A DNA stretch of 64,000 nucleotides, from the NCBI GenBank assembly GCA_039566865.1, contig CM076959.1, positions 3,331,501 to 3,395,500 of the forward strand, given 5' to 3'. The stretch is from Aurelia coerulea. Taxonomy: Eukaryota > Cnidaria > Scyphozoa > Semaeostomeae > Ulmaridae. Under the pieces are notes generated by a model, which was not told where the DNA came from, made no database searches, and saw only the letters and a program-made list of their open reading frames with translations. Positions 55,566 through 64,000 of this stretch are shown here, one piece after another. The translations under genes were made by a program, and so were the position numbers. The first letter of the stretch is position 1, and each line of letters opens with the position of its first letter.

Positions 55566-55917
55566 TTATGGTCCTTCTATCAGTCCCCAGCTGACTATTT
55601 CTCGTTGTAGCTCAAACAGTGAATCATTCAGACTTGGTGGCGTTCCAGCATCATCAGTGTCCAGTGACTCGTCATTTACATCATCATCGTCTTCATCAGC
55701 TTTGTCTCCATCTTTCTCTTTGGCACTGCCTCCATCTGAATTCTTTATCGCTTCACTGGCCTTCTCTGCAAGAGATTCGATTGCACTTATGAGTCCATCC
55801 TTGCATATCTGACACATCTTCCCCCCAGATTGAGAGCATGCATTGTGAAAGGAATGACCGCAACCATGTAGAATCGTTGATTGTCCAGATTCGTTGGTAC
55901 AACCTGCATCACAGCTC
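55566..55917 (-). CDS. RING-tailed transposase-like gene, exon 3 (C-terminus)
   Basis: The exon begins at 55917 after an acceptor (CACCCAAG), and the split codon from exon 2 restores arginine. It encodes a compact RING-type finger, SCDAGC...LHGCGHSFHNAC...KMCQIC, with spacing C-x3-C-x12-C-x-H-x2-H-x2-C-x7-C-x2-C. This is a C3H2C3 arrangement with three instead of two residues in the first pair. A helical stretch follows (LISAIESLAEKASEAIKN), then an acidic run (DKADEDDDDVNDESLDTDD) and a tail ending IVSWGLIEGP. RING fingers usually recruit ubiquitin-conjugating enzymes, but some only mediate protein contacts; which applies here is unknown. Stop at 55566-55568. The joint with exon 2 keeps the frame, which supports the splice prediction. 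Confidence 0.75.
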
Positions 55918-56353
55918 CTTGGGTGAAAAAGGGCAACAAATTGTTAGGAAGTTATTCAAGAACCGTCCTTACTTGTAAACTAATCAGATAAAAACAAAAC
56001 TTTCTGAAAAAAGTAAAGAAAAAACCATATCACGTGAAGTATTCCCTAACGGCACACTACTTTTTTGCCTCGTTGATAATTCAGAACGTTTATTCCTTCC
56101 CTGAGCTCTTTTGAAAAATTCACCATTAATGTACCATTGACGTTGCATGCTAGAATATCAAATTACATATGGCAAATTTTCCAGAAAATCATTTTGCTCA
56201 TATTGAATTCTGACTGGAAGGCTTTACCCGCAGAAAAGCAAACAAGCACATTTTATAATTATTTCAAATGTTCAGAATGAAAGATATTTTAAATGACCAA
56301 CCGGGAAATCCTGGATCTTATCAATATGAAATATGATTGATACTTTAGCATAC

Positions 56354-58621
56354 CTTGTTGGATTTGGTTCTTTCCCAAGAAACTGGAAGCCAAGAGGCAA
56401 GACTTTTGATCCAACAACAGTGTCTTCATAAAGTTGTGGCATCTTCCAATAAGTCATGTTTTTCTGCTTCCTCTTTGGCCTTGGAACTTGAGCTGCACTG
56501 TGCGGATGACTCTTAATTTCACGCAGAACATCAACAATGAACTTTGCAGCAGATACTTTCAGCCCAGCTAGCTTGTCCAGACTGAATGCAAAATTTCTAG
56601 GAGCAGAAAACACCGAGGAGAACTCCATGGATGCTACTTTGTTTCCATCAAGAGCTCTTGCTTTCCTTTGCAGTATTTCACCATCATCACTGACACTTGA
56701 TTGAGCTCTGAGAAGAGAATGGAAGTTCTCCACAGGGTACTCGTCCAGAGCATTGAGATGCTTCATCATGGTTTCGTAAAGGGGATGTTCTTTCTCTTTC
56801 CAATATAGAAAATTGCTGAGCCAAACCAGAGGTGCTTTGGTGTCTTTTAAAGCTGAAAAACATCACCCAGCATCGAAACATAGCATCAACATACTGCTCT
56901 GTATTCCCATTTTTGAATATGATGGAATAGATCGAAAGAACAAGTGGCAGATGGTTGTCAAGGAGATTTAACAGTGTCAAATATTGCAGATCCTTGCATT
57001 TTGAAAAGGCAACTGTTACATGCTCTCGTATCAGTGTCCATCCTCCATAAACAAGCTCTTCGATCAGAGAAATTCTCCATGCCTTTGGCTTCATTGCTAA
57101 TACTTTTCTCTTACCAAAGATCCAAGAATATGCCCTCTTGAAGAAGTCGATGTGCAAAAGGCAGACACATTCTCTGGCGTTGAGTTGTACATGTAGTGGA
57201 CCAATGAAAGGGACGATGTTTCTGAGGCAACTGGGAGCATCAAGTGGCACGTTGTGTTGTATCTGCCTCATGTAGAACTGGGCAGGCCAGTCGCCCGGTT
57301 GAGGGCAGACAAACTCTGAAAGATAGTTGCTCAGGCCATGATGCACTGCATGCTTTGCGGCCACAAGGAAATCATTGAAGCTTTTTAAAGGCAACTCCAA
57401 CTCATCGATGAGCCTGCAGTGAACCATTTTACGCATACCACGAACCGATTGTTGTTGTTGATAGTCGTGTATTGCAACTCTATGTCTTTCGGCCTCTGGG
57501 TCAAAGAAGGCAGCTTGAATCCAATGAGGCATTACTGATGCATATGTCTCTGAGATCTTCTCAACACTTTCAGCAGCAAACACAGTCAGCAAATCTTTGT
57601 CAACGAGAAATGGATTGCAAGTATATTCAGTTTGGGGGATTGCAGGAACGCCGCAAAACCTTTTGAGAAGAACTGTTGCCATCTTGCTTGCAGATGATGT
57701 TTCTTGATCCTTAGGGCGCTGTTTTGTGTGAATGTTGGTATAGTCGTCGATCATGAGAACAAGCAGGTCATTCTCTTCATAGGCATCGTGCACAAAGTTC
57801 ATCACAACTTTTTCATGGCTAGCAGCAACTTTAGCTAGCTCTCGTTTCTGTGTAGATTTGGAAACTGCTACACCGGTTTTGTTTAACATTGATAGTCCTG
57901 TTCCACTGACACCTTTGCTCACTACTTCATTTGCAAGGATCTTTTGGAACCAATTTGCCTTTTGCGACTGTCCAAACATCATCATGTAAATTATAGCAAC
58001 TACTTTCTTCTCATTTTGCTTTTCTCTGTCAAGCGATTGTTTGTCAGTGGACATAGCTTCAAGTATAACATCAAATAGTTTGTCAGCTCCTGATGTGTGA
58101 CAGATTTCTTTCACTGTTTTTGGTTCAAATGGTGGCACAATTGAATTGCCGTACTTTTCCCACATATGGTTTCGACACTGTCGAATTTGGTCTCGAAGGG
58201 CAAGACTTCCAAACACTGCTTCTGTCATTTTCGGTAGCAAATCAACTGGAACATAGGCAAACTCTTCCCCTACCTCGACCTTCCCAACACAATTTACTTC
58301 TCGCACCTCAACTGGAGCACGTGGGACGTATCTTGAAAGCTCTTTTGGTACGAGGCAATATGTGTGGCTGTTTAATTCTACCTCCTCAAAACGGTGTATC
58401 ATATTGTCCTTCTTATTTCCTACATCAGCTTTGTGAACCTTAGAAGGATTCTGGATATCCCCTACAGAGGTTTGGCTCGTTTCACTGTGGCTTCTTATCC
58501 TCAACTCTATATCGTTTCTTTGCGTCAGTTCGTTAACTGCGGGGACTTGAAAGTCAGCACCTGATGTTGGCTGGGTAAGATTATCAAGAGACTTGGCATT
58601 GTCGGATACTATTTGCTGCAT
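56354..58621 (-). CDS. RING-tailed transposase-like gene, exon 2 (core), frameshifted
   Basis: The exon opens after TTTTCAG at 58622 with MQQIVSDNAKSLDN and ends at AG|GTATGC (donor at 56353), an exon of 2,268 bases. Features in order are: YCLVPKELSRYVPRAPVEV; a likely catalytic start LLVLMIDDYTNIHTKQRPKD; VGPLH-like IGPLHVQLNARECVCLLHID; WRISLIEELVYGGWTLI; LLDNHLPLVLSIYSIIFK; and YPVENFHSLLRAQ near the end. The acidic positions in MIDDY, HVQLNAREC and VENFH could form a DDE-type site, but this is inference. Near 56850 the frame jumps (the text FSFKR is followed by TKAPLVWLSNF in another frame), consistent with a net +1 or -2 base change. A related block lies at 21874-22150. The family is not named by me. 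Confidence 0.78.
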
Positions 58622-61600
58622 CTGAAAATAAAATGGTACACATTGTGAGTCAAAATGTGCCATTTTTGAAAAATTTTTAAATATAAGTACATAACAAACT
58701 TGGATATGCCAATAACACAAACAATTTCTTAATTTTGAATAAAAATGTCTAAGTTTTAGTACTAAAAGTTTCTTCATTTTGTTTTTTGCGGCAATGATTA
58801 TGAACTGAATAGTTGGCAAGAACAAGACTTTTGTTACCGTATACCATTCAGACGTAGATTCATATTCAGAATGAGAATGAGATTCAACTCAGATTCATTT
58901 TCATCCTAATATTCAATTTTTTGTCGACTTCGGGGCTAATAAATCCGTATTTTTTGTTTGAATTTATTCAAAACCTCAATAATGTATTAGATTTACCCTT
59001 AATCTCGTGATCTGGTAAAAAACTTTCATCATTTCCTCGACGGATTTCTCCACCCACCGGCAAACGTATGAAGAGGTTTTATTTGGCATCTCAGATTCAA
59101 AATCATCCGATCGTTTGATTTTCCAGGTTTGTTGGCAGTCCTTTTTTATTTTTTACACGTACACAAAAATAAAAACTGGAACAATTGTGTTGCTTTGCCT
59201 CAATCTAAAATGAAAATTTTCCAAAGGTCGATTCTAATGTCAGGGGACGAAACAAGAGCGCATTTATTTTGAATATGTCAGATAAACTTCACTACAAACT
59301 GGGCACCTTGTGCTCATTAGGCGCGTACCATACAGACTAAGATTCGACTTCGGGGCTAATAAATCCGTATTTTGCGTTTGAATTTACTTGATACCTCAAT
59401 AATGTATTAGATTTACCCTTAATCTCGTGATCTGGTAAGAAACTTTCATCATTTCCTCGACGGATTTCTCCAACCACCTGCAAACGTAGGTAGAGGTTTG
59501 ACATCTCAGATTCAAAATCATCCGATCTTTTGATTTTCCACGTTGGAAGTCCTTTTTTATTTTGTACACGCATATAAACTCATAGACAAAAATGAAAGCT
59601 GGAAAATTGTGTTGCCTTACCTTAATCTAAAAAGAAAATTTTCTAAATGTCGATTCTAATGTCAGGGGACGAAACAAGAGCGCATTTATTTTGAATATGT
59701 CAAATAAACTTCATTACAAACTGGGCACCTTGTGCTCATTAGTCACGTACCATACAGACTAAGATTCGACTTTGGGGCTAATAAATCCGTATTTTGCCTT
59801 TAAATTTACTTGATACCTCAATAATGTATTAGATTTACCCTTAATCTCGTGATCTGGTAAGAAACTTTCATCATTTCCTCAACGGATTTCTCCAACCACC
59901 TGCAAACGTATGTAGAGGTTTTTCATCTCAGATTCAAAATGAACCGATCATATGTCAAATCAAGTTCACAAGGAACTGGGCACCTTGTGTTCATTAGTCA
60001 CGTACCATACAGACTAAGATTCGACTTTGGGGCTAATAAATCCGTATTTTGCCTTTAAATTTACTTGATACCTCAATAATGTATTAGATTTACACTTAAT
60101 CTCGTGATCTGGTAAGAAACTTTCGTCATTTCCTCAACGGATTGCTCCAACCACCTGCAAACGTAGGTAGAGGTTTGGCATCTCAGATACAAAATCATCG
60201 GATCGTTTGATTTCCAGGTTGGAAGTTTATTGTTTGCGTGCACAAAAGGCTATACAAAAAACTGAACACTGAATAGAATTTCGTTGTTTTGTTTCGTCCA
60301 TTGCTTGTACTTGGAATAACGGGAAACCCCCAAGAATAGACCAGTCTTTCTGTGTTTACGGAACGGAATTTTCTTTCAGCACTTTGTAATTATTCCTTAC
60401 GTTAAAAATTTTGTCAGATTAGCCCAACAAACTGCAAATATTTACATTGTGTGTTTACGGAAGCTTCTCTCAGCACGTTGTAGGGGGTCATCGACAAAAG
60501 ATTTTCGTCCCCGTTAACGGATTTGTCTGTTGGGGGGGGGATCTCACTTGAATCCGTGAAAATTTTCATTTTGGGGACGAAAATCCTCAAAAGAAAAGTT
60601 TCCAACTGAATGAGAGTGCTGAATGAGACTAATGAGCACAAGGTGTCCAGTTTGCAGTGAAGTTTACCTGACATATTCAAAATGAATGCGCTCTTGTTTT
60701 GTCCCCTGACATTAGAATCGACATTTAGAAAATTTTCTTTTTAGATTAAGGTAAAGCAACACAATTTTTCCAGGTTTTATTTTTGTCTATGAGCTTATGT
60801 ATGTGTAAAAATAAAAAAGGACTTCCAACGTGGAAAATCAAAAAATCGGATGATTTTGAATCTGAGATGCCAAACCTCTACATACGTTTGCAGGTGGTTG
60901 GAGAAATCCGTTGAGGAAATGATGAAAGTTTCTTACCAGATCACGAGATTAAGGGTAAATCTAATACATTATTGAGGTTTTAAATAAATTCAAACAAAAA
61001 ATACGGATTTATTAGCCCCGAAGTCGACAAAAAATTGAATATTAGGCTGAAAATGAATCTGAGTTGAATCTCATTCTCATTCTGAATATGAATCTACGTC
61101 TGAATGGTATACGGTACTTTTGTTAAGGTGAAAATATAGAATCTTTATGAATTAATGAACAGTATGTAGTCAAGAATAAGTTTTATGATTGAATGACTCC
61201 TGGCCATGACAACTTTAGACTTAACCAAGTCTATTTCGACAAGTCAGTCAAAATATGAAAAAAAAATTGTACACAGAAGTCTGAAAGGGAAAAGCGTCCC
61301 TTTCAGACCAACCTTTTAAGATTTTGCCGAAACACTTTAATAGTATTTGAGTGGAAAGATTTCGTTGAACCATAATACGCAACAACACCCCCCCCCCCCC
61401 CCCCCCCCCACCGTATAGGCTGTAGTGCTGAGTGTCCCCTTGCGTTTCTTGGCTTTTTAATCTCAGGTAACATGGTTTACTAAGTTTTGAAAAATTGAGC
61501 TTACCGTTCCCTATAAGTGGTTACCAAAAAACGAGTCAAATAATATTCGTTGAGTTTCTTAAATCTTTACCCATCCCATGTAATGGCTTTTAATCGTAAA

Positions 61601-61715
61601 CATTTTCTTGTCAAAAATGAATAATTTAGCAGCCCCAACTTTGGTACATTTGTTGTAGACAGGAAACCTTAACACAAAGCATGAGCATCATAGGTAGAAT
61701 ATCATAGGTACGTAC
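58622..61715 (-). other. Intron 1 of the RING-tailed gene, enlarged by an insertion
   Basis: The donor ATG|GTACGT at 61715 and the acceptor at 58622 are both phase 0, so exons 1 and 2 join in frame. About 2.3 of the 3.1 kb is the nested element at 58836-61115, plus its 9-bp duplication. A poly-C run of about 25 bases lies at 61387-61411, and a perfect 12-bp-stem hairpin (GTCTGAAAGGGA) at 61285-61312. Confidence 0.6.
58836..61115. mobile_element. Nested foldback-like element with a 9-bp TSD
   Basis: The 2,280-bp element starts ACCGTATACCATTCAGACG and ends with the reverse complement, flanked by ACTTTTGTT at 58827-58835 and 61116-61124. The arms share CGACTTCGGGGCTAATAAAT and following text. 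The interior repeats a ~250-420-bp unit beginning with a variant of that phrase at about 58925, 59343, 59766 and 60021, and inverted at 61000. It is non-coding and sits within the intron of the RING-tailed gene. Confidence 0.88.
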
Positions 61716-61886
61716 CATCGTGTAGCCTTGCAAAATGATGTAGTTGGTGGGCAGTTTGGATGTATAGGCTGGCACCGTCCAACAGTTTTTCAGGCAATCC
61801 TTGCAGATGTAAGTCCACCTAGTTGATGTTCTTCTGAGGTCAAAAGCTTTCAGGAATATCCCATAGTCTTTAACTCTCTTTTCCAT
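61716..61886 (-). CDS. RING-tailed transposase-like gene, exon 1
   Basis: From ATG at 61886 the frame reads MEKRVKDYGIFLKAFDLRRT, then WTYICKDCLKNCWTVPAYTS, and ends at ...LQGYTM, where ATG|GTACGT is a good donor. The CxxC...C cluster could be half of a zinc-binding site. The frame stays open for about 20 further codons upstream (LWGSLSQDLVC) until a stop near 61945, so the real start may be earlier or in another exon. Phase-0 joining to exon 2 and the position just inside the right TIR support it as the 5' part of this gene. No homologue in the window. Confidence 0.6.
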
Positions 61887-62130
61887 GCAAACTAGATCCT
61901 GTGATAAACTTCCCCACAGTTCATGAAGGGCATTGGCATTTTACTTCTGATTCCCCCGTTTGGACTTCTTCATTTTGTTGTTGGGTAACGAGAAAACGGT
62001 ATTAACCCTACACTCTAAGAGAAACACTGAAAGTTGTTTACGGAAAGCCGTTTTTCAAAAAGTTGTAAATATAACATTTATCATATGCTTAAAACAATGC
62101 TATTGTTTGTTTCAAAGAATGCAAAGATAC

Positions 62131-62903
62131 ATTTTGAAAAAAACATTCAGGATTCAGGAGGACCATGACACTATAGCTACCCCTAAGCCATGACACTAGG
62201 CTGCCTCGTGTGTTTGTCAACAGTCAGTCGAGAGATACCACGTTTTTCGTCAAGAAAACATGGAACATGGAAGCTTCTACAAATTTGCACAGAACTGTTA
62301 GCTTTCTGTCGAAGTTAACCCCAATTTAATGGAGAAATGAGCATAAATTGATGCTGGAGACAACGGTGAGTGAATTATCTTTCTCGTGGATGTATATTTG
62401 GCTGATTCCGAGTCCAAGAAAAGGTTTTTACCCAGGAAACGTTTAGGCCCATTTGCCTTTCCAATTGGAAATCACTAAAATTTGTCAAATCTTTTGAGAT
62501 CTGAGGAAAGAAAATACATGTGGGTTGTTGCCAAAGGCCATATACATATTCTGTGAAATTTTCAGCGCTATATCTCCTTTCTAGCAATTTTTATGAAATT
62601 TTGAAGAAAGGTCAACTTTTCTTGGTCGGTAAACGCTCGTAGCTCCGGCTCCAAATAAGATATTTGCCTAAACATGTAAACAACTCTGGACGGATACCTC
62701 TGCAACCGATTTATCAAAAAATATTTTAAATAACTGCAATAATCTAGTATCCATTTCATTTTTCGTAAGGGTACTAGAAATTCATCTCGAACGACGGATT
62801 TTGTCTCAAGGGGTTAGAAAGCGGCGATGTCATTGGTTGATTTTCGTGATGCTGGATGATTTCCGCGTGTTCTGGGAACCAGTAAGGATTTGAGCCTCAT
62901 CTT
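62131..62903 (-). repeat. Right TIR of the 9.97-kb element
   Basis: Mirror of 52935-53708, nearly identical over its whole length. It is followed by the duplication AGTCTGACA at 62904-62912. The promoter of the gene must lie in or next to this TIR, since exon 1 is only about 200 bases from its inner edge. Confidence 0.9.
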
Positions 62904-62912
62904 AGTCTGACA

Positions 62913-63225
62913 AACCCACGCTCAGGACTCTCAAAACTCCTGATTGGCTTCATTCTTTTACCACAAATTATATTTAGAAACATTGTAGTCCGCAAACCTT
63001 CAGTTGATATACTATAAAATATAAGATATACTATAAAAACTGTTTCGGAACAGCGGGCCAGTATAGAAACTTTATGAAGGAAAGAGAAATAGCATATTAT
63101 AACTTTCATTAGACATGTTTCCCTTGCGATTGCTGAACGTATCAATTATCCACTTTGCAGTAATTAACGGCATTTATATGGCTTGCACAAGCAGACTGAA
63201 GGTAGGCCGACAGCCTGCCCTCACA
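62913..63225. other. No gene seen
   Basis: AT-rich flank of the 9.97-kb element with short chance frames. Confidence 0.4.
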
Positions 63226-63770
63226 GCCCAGAAACCACAAAATGTATCACGGTCGCCCTCCACATTACTCCGCACCCTCCACATGATAGCCCTCCACATT
63301 ATTCCGCACCCTCCACGGTTACTCAAGGTAGCCCTCCACAGTTACTTGTGATAGCCCTCCACATTACTACTCGGCACCCTCCAAAATACTCAAACATAGC
63401 CCTCTACATGCATCATCGTAGCCTTCCACATTACTCAAGATAGCCCTCCACAATACTTCGCACCCTCCACGGTTACTCGTGATAGCCCTCCTCTGTTACT
63501 CATGATAGCCCTCCTCGGTTATTCATGGTAGCCCACCACCTTACTGGGCACCCTCCAAAATATTTAAGATAGCCCTTATGATACCCCTCCACATTACTTG
63601 ACACCCTCCACATTACTCAAGATTAGCCCCCCCCCCATGTTTACTCATAACAGCCCTCCACATTAGTCCGCACCCACCACAATACTACACACCCACCACA
63701 ATACAACGCACTCTCCACAATACTGCACACCCTCCAAAATACTGCGCACTCTCCACAATACTGTGCAGAC
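63226..63770 (+). repeat. Minisatellite (CCCTCCACATTACT units)
   Basis: Irregular ~15-17-bp units alternate as ATAGCCCTCCACATTACT and CGCACCCTCCACATTACTC, with variants (ACAATACT, CGGTTACT). More than 25 units are visible, and the unit changes to CACTCTCCACAATACTG toward the right end. Confidence 0.9.
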
Positions 63771-64000
63771 ATTACTTAGAGAGTGGCTCTGTCATAGCTG
63801 ATGAGTATCTGTGCAGGATGTGGTCTGATAAAACATCGTTCAGTTCTTGTTGGCATTTGATGTTTTGAACTGCTATGTGGCCACAAATTGCAATGCAATC
63901 TGAACGCTGCCTGGTGACTCTGCATTGTTTGCTGGGTCCATGCTGTTTCCTCTGAGGAGCTTGTCTAGCGGGGATCTTTCTGTTTCCATATTCCCTGCAA
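63771..64000. other. No gene seen
   Basis: Unassigned DNA to the window edge. Confidence 0.35.

Larger units (their letters stand above)
52935..62903. mobile_element. 9.97-kb TIR transposon carrying a RING-tailed transposase-like gene
   Basis: The element begins AAGATGAGGCTCAAATCC and ends with the exact reverse complement, flanked by the perfect duplication AGTCTGACA at 52926-52934 and 62904-62912. The TIRs are ~773 bp and nearly identical by eye. The interior holds one spliced minus-strand gene (exons 61716-61886, 56354-58621 and 55566-55917). It also holds later insertions: 53715-54174, 54446-54619, and 58836-61115 in the large intron. The single internal gene and the near-identical TIRs suggest a recently active autonomous element, now broken by a frameshift. 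The related palindrome at 33339-35012 supports a wider family. The superfamily is not assignable by eye; the 9-bp duplication is compatible with MULE/Foldback or similar. Confidence 0.85.

Noticed and set aside
56840..56870. A short intron explaining the frame change in exon 2 of the RING-tailed gene (TTTTTCAG looks like an acceptor)
   Set aside because: No donor lies close enough upstream, and the protein text runs continuously up to the break and resumes immediately after it. A small insertion or deletion fits better.

Overview
This window is eukaryotic, and almost everything I can name in it is transposable-element DNA. It has intron-containing element genes, jockey/CR1-type LINE fragments, a Ty3-type Pol fragment, many terminal-inverted-repeat (TIR) DNA elements, a tRNA-derived SINE and numerous minisatellites. 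I see no rRNA, true tRNA, operon or CRISPR structure. The LINE proteins look like those common in cnidarians, so an early-branching marine animal such as an anthozoan is my guess; that is inference. I found no convincing host gene; one possible exon lies at 713-917.

Layout. 1-5.3 kb: motif-rich repeats, a LINE 3' remnant between inverted minisatellites, and a broken Mutator-like transposase carrying a TTAA-flanked MITE. 5.3-8 kb: a foldback element with minisatellite arms and a 10-bp target-site duplication (TSD). 8-13 kb: a Ty3-type Pol remnant, MITEs, minisatellites and a transposase tail. 13-17.4 kb: a LINE split by a 2.45-kb element that itself holds a SINE and a MITE. 17.4-23 kb: mostly unassigned, with a ~0.7-kb tandem duplication. 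23.2-27.8 kb: a nearly complete but broken LINE with a CCCH zinc-finger ORF1 and an EN-RT ORF2. 30.6-32.9 kb: a MULE-type transposase pseudogene with SWIM and PHD fingers. 33.3-35.0 kb: a large palindromic element with an 11-bp TSD. 35.5-39.8 kb: MITEs, a LINE fragment and inverted tandem arrays. 40-44 kb: a TA-flanked MITE holding a 3.4-kb foldback element built from a 169-bp satellite, with a 10-bp TSD. 44-52.9 kb: LINE tails, MITEs and a C2H2 zinc-finger remnant. 52.9-62.9 kb: a 9.97-kb TIR element. 63.2-63.8 kb: a minisatellite.

The central observation is the 9.97-kb element at 52935-62903. It has ~770-bp TIRs that are nearly identical by eye, a 9-bp TSD, and one intron-containing gene for a transposase-like protein of a family I cannot name. 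That protein ends in a RING-type zinc finger and an acidic tail. The palindrome at 33339-35012 has related termini and looks like a non-autonomous derivative. Three further foldback-like elements with 9-10-bp TSDs, at 5291-7950, 40190-43580 and 58836-61115, suggest that one or two transposase systems making 9-11-bp TSDs have repeatedly built large palindromes and tandem arrays here. The candidate drivers are the RING-tailed protein and the MULE pseudogene; this link is inference.

Splice sites, TSDs and TIRs were read by eye. Family names come from recognised motifs, not database searches.
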